Shown: positions 38,893 through 50,683 of the stretch, piece after piece
Numbering within the stretch: position 1 is the stretch's first letter
Layout: each line of letters starts with the position of its first letter
Made by a program: the position numbers and the translations under genes
The notes under the pieces: model-generated
What the model was told of the DNA's origin: nothing
What the model saw: only the letters and a program-made list of their open reading frames with translations
The model's database searches: none
NCBI GenBank assembly: GCA_015488755.1
Contig: WFNB01000104.1
Span: forward strand, 124,001-188,000
DNA from: Gammaproteobacteria bacterium
GTDB lineage: Bacteria > Pseudomonadota > Gammaproteobacteria > GRL18
Direction of reading: 5' to 3'
DNA: 64,000 nt

Positions 38893-38932
38893 TGATTACC
38901 TTTTCCTAATTGGGTATAGATTGCTATAAGAA

Positions 38933-40519
38933 TTATTTATCAACACCCCAGCCACCACCACCGGGAGTTTTTATCGTTAATTTTTGCCCTGTTTGAGCAC
39001 TTAAAAAGAGCTTTGCTGCTAGTAGAGTATCATCCAACCAATTTTCACCGGTTTTGCCCTGTTTACCACCAGATAAGCCCCAAGGAGGGTGATAACGGCG
39101 TTCAGTTAATAGGGTGATCTGGGTCGGCTGTAAAAACTCTATTTCACGGATCAAACCCATACCGCCTTGGTGAAGCCCCTGCCCCCCTGAGTCTTGGCGC
39201 AAACAATAGCGAGTAACCCGTAAAGGATAGTGGTGTTCTAAGGATTCAATCGGTGTATTTAAGGTATTGGTCATATGTGCCTGAGCACCACTTAAACCAT
39301 GAAAAGCCTGATTCGCACCATGACCACCGCCAATTGTCTCATAATAATCCCATTGTTGCCCACTATCACGACTACCCATAGCAACATTATTCATTGTGCC
39401 ATAACTGGCCGCTGGAATTTTGGCCAAGAGTGCATCATGGTCTGCACTCTTATTCTGGGGGCTTTGTGCTAATGCACCCAAAATAACATCCACCACACGA
39501 GTCGATGTTTCCACATTACCGGCAGCAACCGCAGCTGGATACTGTGCATTGAGTAAGCACCCTTTGGGCGCATACAGTTCTATCATACGAAAGGTTCCTG
39601 CACAAGCAGGTGTTTGTAAGGGCATTAAGCAACGAAATACATAATAAACTGCTGCCGCAGCCACTGATAATGGACAGTTAATATTGCCATTAACTTGTGT
39701 ATCCGTACCACTAAAATCAACGTTAATAGACTCTTTTGTTACCTTAATAAGCACATTAATGCTAATATTTTCTGCCCCCGCACCGTCATCATCCATCACA
39801 TCATGAAATTGGTATCGGCCTTCTGGAATAATGGCTAAAGCATCTCTGGCAATGCGTTCACCATAGTCATTAAGCTCTTGCAAAGCTTCAATAAAAGTCT
39901 CTTTGGTCACTTTATTAAGTAACTCATTTAAGCGCATGACTCCTGTTTGATTGGCACTAATCTGTGCTAAAAAATCTCCCCTAGCAAAATCAGGCTGAGT
40001 CATTTTAGCCGTGATCTGGGTTAATACAGCATCTTCTATTTTCTGCTTGTGCATAATAAAGGTTGGAGGAATAACTAAGCCTTCTTCATGTAAGGATTGT
40101 GACATCGGCATAGAACCTGGTGTATCGGCACCAATATCTGCATGATGAGCACGATTGACCATAAAAGCAATGGGGCTTTGTGGTGCACAGTCTAAGTCCT
40201 CAGCAAAAACAGGGGCAATTAAGGTCACATCTGGTAAGTGAGTACCTCCTAAGTAGGGATCATTCAATACCAACATATCACCCTTTTGCCATAATTGTGT
40301 TTTGACAATATCAGCCATTGCATAAGCCATACTCCCCAAATGCACAGGAATATGTGCCGCCTGAGCACATAGCTCACCCGCACCATCAAAAACAGCACAA
40401 GAATAATCCAGACGATCTTTAATATTGGGAGAAAAGGCACTACGACGCAATACCGCTCCCATTTCTTCGCAAATGGATTCAATACGGCTGACAAACACAC
40501 TCAATTCAATAGGATTCAT
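38933..40519 (-). CDS. Hydantoinase B/oxoprolinase family protein
   Basis: MNPIELSVFVSRIESICEEMGAVLRRSAFSPNIKDRLDYSCAVFD; C-terminal LTIKTPGGGGWG. Confidence 0.94.
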   Translation of the reverse strand: MNPIELSVFVSRIESICEEMGAVLRRSAFSPNIKDRLDYSCAVFDGAGELCAQAAHIPVHLGSMAYAMADIVKTQLWQKGDMLVLNDPYLGGTHLPDVTLIAPVFAEDLDCAPQSPIAFMVNRAHHADIGADTPGSMPMSQSLHEEGLVIPPTFIMHKQKIEDAVLTQITAKMTQPDFARGDFLAQISANQTGVMRLNELLNKVTKETFIEALQELNDYGERIARDALAIIPEGRYQFHDVMDDDGAGAENISINVLIKVTKESINVDFSGTDTQVNGNINCPLSVAAAAVYYVFRCLMPLQTPACAGTFRMIELYAPKGCLLNAQYPAAVAAGNVETSTRVVDVILGALAQSPQNKSADHDALLAKIPAASYGTMNNVAMGSRDSGQQWDYYETIGGGHGANQAFHGLSGAQAHMTNTLNTPIESLEHHYPLRVTRYCLRQDSGGQGLHQGGMGLIREIEFLQPTQITLLTERRYHPPWGLSGGKQGKTGENWLDDTLLAAKLFLSAQTGQKLTIKTPGGGGWGVDK

Positions 40520-40808
40520 AAAATAAGGGCTTTCCCACTAAGTAACCTTGCTAGATTTAAGTTTATAATTAGCTTCATAACTAAATAATCATCTCATTTA
40601 GTGACCAGCATTTAGACCTAAACAGTTTCATTCAATGGTATTAAAATAACAAGGTCAGAGCAACTATAGTGCCCAAGATTAGATGATAGAGAAATAAATT
40701 TTTAATAACCAAGCAATTTACTATGGTATTAATATAAGAAGTACGATATAATCCACTCATAATAATTAGCAAGCCATATTTATTACTAAATAATAGAAAG
40801 CAACCTCA

Positions 40809-41396
40809 ATGGAGTACAACATGACTTTTGAATTACCTGCGCTACCTTATGAAAAAAATGCCCTTGCACCTCATATTTCCGAAGAAACACTTGAGTTTCA
40901 TTATGGCAAGCATCACAACACTTATGTTGTAAACTTAAACAATTTAGTTGCTGGTACTGAATTTGAAAATATGTCTCTAGAAGACATCATTAAGAAATCC
41001 GATGCGGGTATTTTTAACAATGCCGCTCAAGTATGGAACCACACATTCTATTGGAACTGCCTAAGCCCAAATGGCGGCGGTGAACCTACTGGCGCTATTG
41101 CTGATGCCATTACATCAACATTTGGCTCTTTTGACAAATTTAAAGAAGAGTTTACAGCTGCCTGTATCACCAATTTCGGTTCTGGCTGGACATGGCTCGT
41201 TAAAAACAGTGATGGTGCAATTGAAATTGTAAAAACATCCAATGCGGGTTGCCCACTAACTAATGGTGTGACACCACTAATGACCTGTGATGTTTGGGAA
41301 CATGCGTATTATATTGATTATCGTAATGCTCGCCCTAACTATGTGGCCGCATTCTGGAATCTAATTAATTGGGAATTTGTTAATAGTAATATCTAA
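40809..41396 (+). CDS. sodB: Fe superoxide dismutase
   Basis: [62 protein letters not shown]. Confidence 0.97.
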   Translation: MEYNMTFELPALPYEKNALAPHISEETLEFHYGKHHNTYVVNLNNLVAGTEFENMSLEDIIKKSDAGIFNNAAQVWNHTFYWNCLSPNGGGEPTGAIADAITSTFGSFDKFKEEFTAACITNFGSGWTWLVKNSDGAIEIVKTSNAGCPLTNGVTPLMTCDVWEHAYYIDYRNARPNYVAAFWNLINWEFVNSNI

Positions 41397-41408
41397 ATAT
41401 TTCCCCTA

Positions 41409-41445
41409 GAATGTGATGCAGTTGTTGCCATCACATTCTCTATAA
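41409..41445. terminator. Hairpin downstream of sodB, possible terminator
   Basis: AGAATGTGATG cagttgttgc CATCACATTCT, 11-bp stem, no strong T-tract. Confidence 0.45.
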
Positions 41446-41525
41446 TGTGCTATAGTTATATCTAATAGTCTGGTATCTTGCCTTAAGAAGATACTATAGG
41501 AATTCATTTATTTACAGGTATAATT

Positions 41526-42491
41526 ATGGCGCACTATAACCTCATTTTTCAGGGAAAAATTGCTGATGACGCATCACTTGATGAGGTAAAACAACATTTC
41601 GCACGTCTATTCAAGGCAGATAAGAAAAAACTAGCCGCTTTATTTTCTGGTAAAAAAGTCATTATTAAAAAAAATATTGACATCGAATCCGCAAAAAAAT
41701 ACCTTGCCATTCTAAAAAAATCCGGAGCTATCATTCAAGCAGTTAAAGTGCCTACTGCAAAGCAAGAAAAAGAAGTCAGTACAACAACCAAGGCAAGTGC
41801 TTCAGATCAAGCACCACAACACTCAAATCCAAGCTCAGGCTCAAACCTAAGCTCAGGCTCAAACCTAAGCTCAGGGCTGTCCTCACTTATTAACTACAAT
41901 AAAAGTACCACACAAGACAGTGCCACTACCGTTTCTAATACAGCTATTTCTGACCAGCACACAGCTCCCGCAGAAGCAGCACCAATCAAGCAAGCAAGCA
42001 GTAGCAGTCTACAGCTAGCACCTAGTGGTAGCGACATTTTACCAATAGCAAAAAATCCCCCCATCATTGAAACTCCAGATATCAGCCATATCAGTATGTC
42101 AGAAGCACAAACTGGTTCATTAGAAGAGTTTGCACAAAAAGTAGCAGCCATTGAATTGCCTGATATTGATAATCTGAGCATGGGTGGTGCTAATGAAGGT
42201 TCGCTATCAGAGTTCTCAATTAAAACAGAAGCTGCCGAACTCCCAGACATTAGTAATTTAGACATAACCAAACAAGATGAAACACCGCTATCATCACAAA
42301 GTGCTAAGAAACACCCTATAGACATTCCAGATATCAGCCGTTTATCAATGTCTGGTGCACAAGAAGGCTCACTTGAAGGTATTGAGAGTAAAGCCAAGCC
42401 TATTGAAATCCCCGATATCAGCCATTTGAGTATGGAAAAACATCAAACTAAGGAAAATAATATGGGTAAAGCAAGCTTTCAAATTGACTAA
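41526..42491 (+). CDS. Two-part protein: conserved ~75 aa N-terminal domain plus four 28-aa PDIS repeats and a partial fifth
   Basis: Repeats start at nt 42075, 42159, 42243, 42327, 42411 (84-nt spacing): PDISHISMSEAQTGSLEEF..., PDIDNLSMGGANEGSLSEF..., PDISNLDITKQDETPL..., PDISRLSMSGAQEGSLEGI..., PDISHLSM... Confidence 0.88.
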   Translation: MAHYNLIFQGKIADDASLDEVKQHFARLFKADKKKLAALFSGKKVIIKKNIDIESAKKYLAILKKSGAIIQAVKVPTAKQEKEVSTTTKASASDQAPQHSNPSSGSNLSSGSNLSSGLSSLINYNKSTTQDSATTVSNTAISDQHTAPAEAAPIKQASSSSLQLAPSGSDILPIAKNPPIIETPDISHISMSEAQTGSLEEFAQKVAAIELPDIDNLSMGGANEGSLSEFSIKTEAAELPDISNLDITKQDETPLSSQSAKKHPIDIPDISRLSMSGAQEGSLEGIESKAKPIEIPDISHLSMEKHQTKENNMGKASFQID

Positions 42492-42651
42492 AATTTTATT
42501 ACATATAAGAGCTTGAATATTATTCCAAATATTCACATCTCTAAGAGACCTTGCCAATTTCACCGAATACTTCTCACAAATTAGCTATTATTATTTAACA
42601 TCAAGCACGCTTGCTTTATAATGCCCCTTTTTCAAAGCCTCCATTTTCAAT

Positions 42652-42722
42652 AGGGTATTAAATTGCAAAATAAGCGGTAATTTTTCACAGAATCTAGGCA
42701 CCTGTTTCGCTATTATAATAAC
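42652..42722 (+). promoter_or_regulatory. Shared promoter/operator module of microprotein copy 3
   Basis: AGGGTATTAAATTGCAAAATAAGCGGTAATTTTTCACAGAATCTAGGCACCTGTTTCGCTATTATAAT. Confidence 0.75.
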
Positions 42723-42757
42723 CAAGGAAACAAATTATTAACTAGAGGAACATCATC

Positions 42758-42916
42758 ATGCAACAACTAGACATTGAAATTTTACGTTATGAAGAAAAAT
42801 TATTACACGCTGTATCCAGAAATTTACCTGAAGCAGTCATTCAGCAATATAATCATTTTTTAGAAATGAAACAAACTGAAAAAAGAGCACAATCAAAGCA
42901 AGTACGTTACCACTAA
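42758..42916 (+). CDS. Microprotein family member 3 (52 aa), unknown function
   Basis: Manual translation MQQLDIEILRYEEKLLHAVSRNLPEAVIQQYNHFLEMKQTEKRAQSKQVRYH; RBS-like GAGGAA upstream. Confidence 0.83.
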   Translation: MQQLDIEILRYEEKLLHAVSRNLPEAVIQQYNHFLEMKQTEKRAQSKQVRYH

Positions 42917-43041
42917 TAGTTATAGCCAAAGCATACCTTTATTTAACCGTATTATGGTAAAAAATACGGCTTTATTTCTCTGGACATTTGGCAATATTTA
43001 ACTAAATTTTATTATTAAATAGCATTAAAAAGGTTAATCTC

Positions 43042-43323
43042 GTGGCATATCTTAGAGTAGAAGTAGAAAATAACATCTATAAGGATTTTGATTTAGAGCA
43101 GGGACGGACATCCATCGGTCGCAATACTAAAAATGGTATTGTAATTGACAGCCCATCGGTATCTAATAACCATGCCCATCTTAATTTTGAACAGGGCTTT
43201 TTTCTAACCGATCTGCGTAGCTCCAATGGCACATTTATTAATGGCAAAAAAATATTACATACTAAGTTAAAAGATAAAGATATTATTAATTTTGCAGACA
43301 TTCCTGCAACATTTTATGAGTAA
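43042..43323 (+). CDS. FHA domain protein
   Basis: TSIGRNTKNGIVIDSPSVSNNHAHLNFEQGFFLTDLRSSNGTFINGKKI. Confidence 0.93.
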   Translation: MAYLRVEVENNIYKDFDLEQGRTSIGRNTKNGIVIDSPSVSNNHAHLNFEQGFFLTDLRSSNGTFINGKKILHTKLKDKDIINFADIPATFYE

Positions 43324-43384
43324 ACAAAAAAACAATATAAACGTTAACTCTATCTATTAAAAAACGGAGCAATAACGAAGGGAC

Positions 43385-43651
43385 TCATTTTACTAGATTA
43401 TTTTTTTGCATCACTCGATAAATTTTTTTACTGGTTTTAGCAATCCGCTGTATCTCACCAAAATCAGGTTCTTCACCGACACGTAGACGATATTCCCAAT
43501 CTTCCAGTTCCATATCCAAATAATCCAATAATTTTTGCGAACAGCCATTACATTTTCCTGAACATAAGTTTGCTTCAGGCAAATCAAAAGGCATAGCCAC
43601 TCGAACTTGTTCAATCAATTGTTGCATGGCCATGCTACGGTTGGGTTTCAT
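43385..43651 (-). CDS. Conserved hypothetical protein with CSGKCNGCSQK motif
   Basis: 88 aa, overlaps start/stop with downstream hydrolase gene. Confidence 0.75.
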   Translation of the reverse strand: MKPNRSMAMQQLIEQVRVAMPFDLPEANLCSGKCNGCSQKLLDYLDMELEDWEYRLRVGEEPDFGEIQRIAKTSKKIYRVMQKNNLVK

Positions 43652-44511
43652 AGCTGGCTACTCTCTTTTTTCAGATAGTATTGCAGCAAAGAAACAAAGC
43701 GTTCTGGCTGCTCTGCATGCAACCAATGCCCAGCTTTTTTTAATGTTGTAAATAGGGCTTTGGGAAATAATTGCTTAGTTTTATCTCGATTATTTTTATT
43801 GAGATAATCAGAGTATTCCCCCCCGATAAAAAAGACTTTTTTTGCAAATAAAGAACTGTTTTCCAGCTCAGGAAAAGCAATAATATCCGCCATAGAAGTA
43901 GCAATAGCCTCTAAATTTAAGCGCCATTGATACCGTCGTAGTTTTGAGTGTGCTATTTGTGCCCCTTTATTTTGACCCAAGTATAAATTTTGTAAGAGAA
44001 ACTGGCGCAAACTTCTCTCTTCTAAATAAGTAGCCAATATAGTATCAGCCTCAGTACGAGAGCGAATTTTATCTAGGGGGATCGCAGATAAACCTTTGAG
44101 TATGTGTGAAAAATCATGCTCATATTTTACTGGAGCAATATCGACAACAATCAGTTTATGTATTATTTTAGAATGTAATAAGGCCAGACACATAGCGACT
44201 TTACCCCCCATACTATGGCCAATAATATCAACCGAAGCACACTGCAGATCTAAGGTTTTAATAAAATCGAATACGGCCTGAGCCATAGACGGATACGTCA
44301 TGTGTTGACAAGAAGGTGACTGACCGTGATTAGGCAAATCTAAACAATACACGATACGTTTTTCTGCTAATAGTTTAGCAATAGGATGCCAGTTTCGGCT
44401 ACTGCCAAACAAGCCATGCAAAATAATAATAGGGCGTTGCTGATCGCACTTGGCAGAGGGCGTTTGTGCTAATTTTATATGAGGTGTGTATTGGGTAGCA
44501 TATAACTTCAT
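43648..44511 (-). CDS. Alpha/beta hydrolase (YbfF-like esterase)
   Basis: PIIILHGLFGSSRNWHPIAKLL; VDIIGHSMGGKVAMCLAL; AGHWLHAEQPERF. Confidence 0.92.
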   Translation of the reverse strand: MKLYATQYTPHIKLAQTPSAKCDQQRPIIILHGLFGSSRNWHPIAKLLAEKRIVYCLDLPNHGQSPSCQHMTYPSMAQAVFDFIKTLDLQCASVDIIGHSMGGKVAMCLALLHSKIIHKLIVVDIAPVKYEHDFSHILKGLSAIPLDKIRSRTEADTILATYLEERSLRQFLLQNLYLGQNKGAQIAHSKLRRYQWRLNLEAIATSMADIIAFPELENSSLFAKKVFFIGGEYSDYLNKNNRDKTKQLFPKALFTTLKKAGHWLHAEQPERFVSLLQYYLKKESSQL

Positions 44512-44536
44512 GGACTAATATCCATTAGGCCAATAA

Positions 44537-45262
44537 TTATTTTGCAGATAAGTAGCTTTGCTTACGCTTAGCATAGTTATCAATAACCTCTGATAATTGT
44601 TCGGCATCATACTCACGTAAACCACTTAATAATAAATTTTTTGCCCCATGACCAATTTCTTTAGCCTCATCGGTAATGCTAAATTCAAGACGTACTTCAG
44701 CTTTTTTGCCCTTATTTTTTAATATTGCCTGTGTCAATGATAGGTCAATTTGACTCGCTTCTTTATTAGCCTCTAAATTATCAAGATAAATTTCCATATT
44801 CTTATAAATAACCAAAGGTCGAGCCGGATTAATCATAACCTTTTCTTGTTCCATCAAAGGGACAAGAATATCAGGAAAGGTTTTACTGGAAAATTGTACA
44901 TATTTCTCTGATAAAGCTGCAATAAAATCAGCATTGTGTGTGCTTGCTCCACTGGCAATAACATCCATATAGTCTTTTGCATTATCATCCTGAAGACTAA
45001 AAGTATCTGGGATCTGCTCAGGAGAAATTAATACCGTCGTATCATTTACCATACCAGAAAACTCAAATTTCATTTCCTGACGAATACCATATTTGGCCAG
45101 AAAAACTGAGAACAACAGATCGCCAGGTACACAAAAACGTCGTGCGTCTTCATCATGAATCGGGTTAAAATCACCGGCAACCCCTTTAGCAAACGTGCTT
45201 GCCTGATGTCTTGTAAAGCGAATAGTCTGATCGTTATAATTAAAATAGTTTTCAATGTTCAT
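44537..45262 (-). CDS. DUF3581-like conserved protein
   Basis: FTRHQASTFAKGVAGDFNPIHDEDARRFCVPGDLLFSVFLAKYGI. Confidence 0.8.
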   Translation of the reverse strand: MNIENYFNYNDQTIRFTRHQASTFAKGVAGDFNPIHDEDARRFCVPGDLLFSVFLAKYGIRQEMKFEFSGMVNDTTVLISPEQIPDTFSLQDDNAKDYMDVIASGASTHNADFIAALSEKYVQFSSKTFPDILVPLMEQEKVMINPARPLVIYKNMEIYLDNLEANKEASQIDLSLTQAILKNKGKKAEVRLEFSITDEAKEIGHGAKNLLLSGLREYDAEQLSEVIDNYAKRKQSYLSAK

Positions 45263-45319
45263 GATGGTTTCTTATGGTTTTATAGAATCAATTGACGTTA
45301 AGAACTAACGTACTCTCAA

Positions 45320-46429
45320 TCAGGTTAAAATAGTACGTAAACTGTTAATAAAGGCCTGATTTTCCGTAGCACTACCAACGGTTACTCGAAGGCAGTTCAC
45401 GAGAGGCCCATGACTATCTGCCAACCGTTTTATTAAAATACCAGATTCTTTTAAGGCATCAAATAGGATCTGTGAGTCCATATTTTTAACCTTAAAAAGA
45501 ATAAAATTAGCAGCACTTGGGTATTGATGTAGCTGATCAAACGTCGATAGTTCTGTTTGCAAAAGCGTTCGATCACGGCAAATTTGATCCGTTTGCTGTT
45601 TTAAAACATCCGCTTGAGATAAGGCAAATTCGGCACTGGCCTGAGTTAAGACATTAATATTATAAGGCAGGCGTACTTTATCAAATTCACCCAACCATTC
45701 TTCAGCACCACTTAATAGACCTAAGCGAAGCCCTGCTAAGCCCATTTTTGATACAGTACGCATGACCACAAGATTATCGTATTCTGATAACATTGGCATA
45801 AAGCTATGACCAGCAAAGGCATGGTAGGCTTCATCCACAACCACAAGTCCAGAAGCCTTAGCAATAATTTCACGCACATCCTGTTCAGAAAATAGGTTTC
45901 CAGTCGGATTGTTAGGATAGGCTAAAAAGATAACCGCTGGCCGATGTGTTTCTATCGCTTCAAGCATTGCAGGCATATCCAATTGAAAATGCGGATCAAG
46001 AGGAATGCCCTGATAGCCCATATTGGTAAACTGAGCGATCATTTTATACATAACAAAGGTTGGCTCAGGTGCCATCACAATGCTAGGCGCGTCACTTGCA
46101 GAGGCTGGTTTAGCCAGTGCCATACAAATCATTTGAATGAGCTCATCCGAACCATTACCCAAAATAGAACGCATTCCCTGAGGCACACCCATCACTTGTT
46201 CTAATCGTTTTGTTAGTTTTGCCGCCGATGGATCAGGATAGCGGTTCATTGCGGTGTCTGATAAGAGTGTCAGCCATTGTTGCTTCATGGCATCTGGCCA
46301 GAGATACGGGTTTTCCATCGCATCCAGTTTAATCATCTCACCAGGGTCGGGTACATGATAAGCCGATAAGGCTCGAATATCCTCTCGAACCCATTGTTTA
46401 ACCAGTTTAGATTTTGTTGACTTGCTCAT
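45320..46429 (-). CDS. hisC: Histidinol-phosphate aminotransferase
   Basis: LSAYHVPDPGEMIKLDAMENPY; LAYPNNPTGNLF; VVDEAYHAFAG; MRTVSKMGLAGLRLG. Confidence 0.95.
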   Translation of the reverse strand: MSKSTKSKLVKQWVREDIRALSAYHVPDPGEMIKLDAMENPYLWPDAMKQQWLTLLSDTAMNRYPDPSAAKLTKRLEQVMGVPQGMRSILGNGSDELIQMICMALAKPASASDAPSIVMAPEPTFVMYKMIAQFTNMGYQGIPLDPHFQLDMPAMLEAIETHRPAVIFLAYPNNPTGNLFSEQDVREIIAKASGLVVVDEAYHAFAGHSFMPMLSEYDNLVVMRTVSKMGLAGLRLGLLSGAEEWLGEFDKVRLPYNINVLTQASAEFALSQADVLKQQTDQICRDRTLLQTELSTFDQLHQYPSAANFILFKVKNMDSQILFDALKESGILIKRLADSHGPLVNCLRVTVGSATENQAFINSLRTILT

Positions 46430-46466
46430 TATTTTACTTATCCATTGTCTTACTTAGTCTGACTCA

Positions 46467-47825
46467 TTATTTTTTAATACGATATTCAGCACTGCAAGCA
46501 TGAGCAATCAAACCTTCACCACGAGCCATCACTGAGGCAATTTTACCTAGTTCTGAAGCACCCTCTTGTGAGCACATAATTAAGCTGGAACGTTTTTGAA
46601 AATCATACACACCCAACGCTGAACTAAAACGAGCCGTCCTAGATGTTGGCAAAACATGGTTAGGCCCAGCACAATAGTCACCTAAGGCTTCTGCTGTATA
46701 ACGCCCCATAAAGATAGCACCTGCATGGCGTATTTTAGGTAGCATTGATTGTGGATCATCAACCGATAATTCCAAATGCTCGGGCGCAATATAATTGCAT
46801 ACTTCAATTGCTTCATCCATATCACTGACATGAATCAGAGCAGCTCGCTCATTGAGTGACACTTCTATAATTTTTTTACGTTCCATATCCAGTAGTAAGC
46901 GTTCCATAGACGCTTGCACCTTATCTAAGAAGTCAGCATCTGGAGAGATCAAAATAGGCTGAGCATCTTCATCGTGCTCTGCTTGAGAAAACAAGTCCAT
47001 GGCAATCCAATCAGGATCAGTTTTACCATCACAAATAACTAAGATCTCTGAAGGACCCGCAATCATATCAATGCCCACAGAACCAAAAACCATTCCTTTA
47101 GCGGTGGCCACATAGATATTGCCAGGACCAACAATTTTATCTACCTGAGGGACGGACTCTGTACCATAAGCCAAAGCAGCAATCGCTTGAGCACCACCGA
47201 TAGAAAAGACTTTATCAACCCCCACAAGTGCCGCTGCAGCAAACACCAGCTCATTAATCTGACCATCGGGCGTTGGTACAACCATAATGAGTTCTTTGAC
47301 ACCGGCTACTTTGGCAGGAATGGCATTCATTAACACCGAGGAAGGATAGGCAGCCAAACCACCGGGCACATAAAGACCCACTCGATCCAATGCCGTTACT
47401 TGTTGACCGAGCAAAGTATCATCGTCTTCAGTATAAGACCATGAGGCCATTTTTTGTTTTTCATGATAACGACTGACACGCTCTACAGACACTTCCAAGG
47501 CATGACGTTGATCCGTTGGCAAACCATCCAATGCCTGTTGTAAACGGTCTTTAGGAATACTGAGCACCGACATATCAGCCGCATCCATACGATCAAATTT
47601 ATTGGTATAATCCACCAATGCCTTATCACCTTCTTTGCGGATATCATTTAAAATTTGTCTCACTGTAGACTGCACAGAATCATCTGAGACATTATCCCAA
47701 GCGAGTAAATCTTTCATTTGCGCCCAGAATGTGGCGTCATTGGTTTGCAGACGATTAATATCAAGCATGATACACTCCGGTAAATTATTTCTTGATGGGT
47801 TCTTATAGTAGATGCATAAGCTCAA
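46467..47825 (-). CDS. hisD: Histidinol dehydrogenase (likely start at [11 protein letters not shown], about nt 47768)
   Basis: [54 protein letters not shown]. Confidence 0.96.
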   Translation of the reverse strand: MSLCIYYKNPSRNNLPECIMLDINRLQTNDATFWAQMKDLLAWDNVSDDSVQSTVRQILNDIRKEGDKALVDYTNKFDRMDAADMSVLSIPKDRLQQALDGLPTDQRHALEVSVERVSRYHEKQKMASWSYTEDDDTLLGQQVTALDRVGLYVPGGLAAYPSSVLMNAIPAKVAGVKELIMVVPTPDGQINELVFAAAALVGVDKVFSIGGAQAIAALAYGTESVPQVDKIVGPGNIYVATAKGMVFGSVGIDMIAGPSEILVICDGKTDPDWIAMDLFSQAEHDEDAQPILISPDADFLDKVQASMERLLLDMERKKIIEVSLNERAALIHVSDMDEAIEVCNYIAPEHLELSVDDPQSMLPKIRHAGAIFMGRYTAEALGDYCAGPNHVLPTSRTARFSSALGVYDFQKRSSLIMCSQEGASELGKIASVMARGEGLIAHACSAEYRIKK

Positions 47826-47968
47826 AACAACGATGCACTTATTTATAGATGCATCAAAATCATAGCTTAAATTACTCTAACGATTCAGCTTAGTCATTAA
47901 GCTAGTTATCAATGCTTAATAAATATCTTAATGGATACAGCAACACCCTGAATCGTTATAAATTATTT

Positions 47969-48607
47969 CTATTGCGATTGTTGAACGGCTTCAGCAATAC
48001 GATCAATGAGGTGTTTTACCCGTTGATGTTTCATTTTCATAGCGGCTTTATTAATCACTAGACGAGAACTGATGTCAGCAATATGTTCCAAAGGTGTTAA
48101 GCCATTGGCTTTTAAGGTATTGCCCGTATCGACAACATCGACAATACGATCAGCAAGTCCAACTAAGGGGGCTAATTCCATTGAGCCATAAAGTTTTATG
48201 ACCTCAACTTGAATGCCTTTTTCAGCATAAAAACGCTTTGCGGTATTAACAAACTTAGTCGCCACACGTAAGCGCCCTTGAATAGGCTGCTCTGTTACCG
48301 GCCCTGCCGTCATAAGGCGACATTTAGCAATGTGTAAATCTAATGGCTCATATAAGCCATCACCACCATGCTCCATTAAGACATCTTTACCCGCAACTCC
48401 CACATCAGCAGCACCATATTGTACATAGGTGGGTACATCAGTAGCACGTATAATAACCAGTTTAATCGTGTCGTGATTGGTATCCAGAATTAATTTTCTG
48501 CTTTTATCTGGATCATCAATTGGGTAAATATCTGCATGGGCAAGCAAGGGCAATGTTTCTTTGAAAATTCGTCCTTTGGATAATGCTATCGTCAGGGTAT
48601 CACTCAT
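47969..48607 (-). CDS. hisG: ATP phosphoribosyltransferase
   Basis: [51 protein letters not shown]. Confidence 0.96.
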   Translation of the reverse strand: MSDTLTIALSKGRIFKETLPLLAHADIYPIDDPDKSRKLILDTNHDTIKLVIIRATDVPTYVQYGAADVGVAGKDVLMEHGGDGLYEPLDLHIAKCRLMTAGPVTEQPIQGRLRVATKFVNTAKRFYAEKGIQVEVIKLYGSMELAPLVGLADRIVDVVDTGNTLKANGLTPLEHIADISSRLVINKAAMKMKHQRVKHLIDRIAEAVQQSQ

Positions 48608-48658
48608 TGGTTTATCTCTTTATATGATTTATTTTATAACTTTTTTATACTTAAGCTA

Positions 48659-49918
<1,260 letters not shown>

Positions 49919-50159
49919 TCAGAACTACCATATTTTAATATATTAAGACTGCATGCAAACCTAGGCAACTTGAAACTAGAAAAATAACTTAATGCCATGC
50001 CTCGATGCAACACCTCGTGCTACACTTCTCATTACAATATAAAGTGTAGCCTACAACTCGATTGCTAATCGTTTGATGTAAAAAAACAAGCTAGTTTACC
50101 CTTTCTTGTTATCATAGTCACTGAAATAACAGGGTTTATTGTTTTTTTAGCCTAAATAA

Positions 50160-50342
50160 CCTGAGTTCTGGATAACTAAACTAGTAACGTATTGACTAGC
50201 CTGCATTTGTTACAGAAGTCGCCGTAAATACATCCTTGTAGGCTTCACTTTGGCATCCATGCCAAAGAGACTTCTTCCACAAATGCAAGCCAATCAACAC
50301 TCTGAAGTTATTTTCAAGATCATCTTATCCAGAGTTCAGGTT
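50160..50342 (-). mobile_element. MITE-like element family 1, copy 1 (183 bp), TSD AAAT
   Basis: TIRs AACCTGAGTTCTGGATAA ... TTATCCAGAGTTCAGGTT; flanked by AAAT (50156-50159 and 50343-50346); near-identical inverted copy at 61461-61644. Confidence 0.88.
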
Positions 50343-50353
50343 AAATAATAAAT

Positions 50354-50608
50354 TTAACCAATAAGCAATTTGCTGGCTCTCGCCCATTCTTGTGGCGTGT
50401 AAGCTTTGATACTTAGGGCATGAATTTCGCCACTGGTAATTTGACTATTCACTGTGGCATAGACCATTTGCTGTTTCTTAACGGGAGACAAGCCAGCAAA
50501 CTGTTCCGAGACAACAATCGTATCAAACATACCACCGTCACCTTTAACACTCACATGCGTCGTATTAATAGCGGCTTCAATTAATTCTTTAATTTCATTT
50601 ATGGTCAT
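50354..50608 (-). CDS. ibaG: BolA/IbaG family protein
   Basis: MTINEIKELIEAAINTTHVSVKGDGGMFDTIVVSEQFAGLSPVKKQQMVYATV; adjacent to murA. Confidence 0.93.
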   Translation of the reverse strand: MTINEIKELIEAAINTTHVSVKGDGGMFDTIVVSEQFAGLSPVKKQQMVYATVNSQITSGEIHALSIKAYTPQEWARASKLLIG

Positions 50609-50683
50609 GATTTTATTCTTCTGTAGAGGCTTCTTAAAAAAAGCAAATAAGGTTTATTAAGCAGGTGCAAGTGAATTATTGGC

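Noticed and set aside
41894-42397. 167-aa antisense ORF over the repeat protein
   Set aside because: Explained by repetitive codon usage of the sense strand; no family-like sequence
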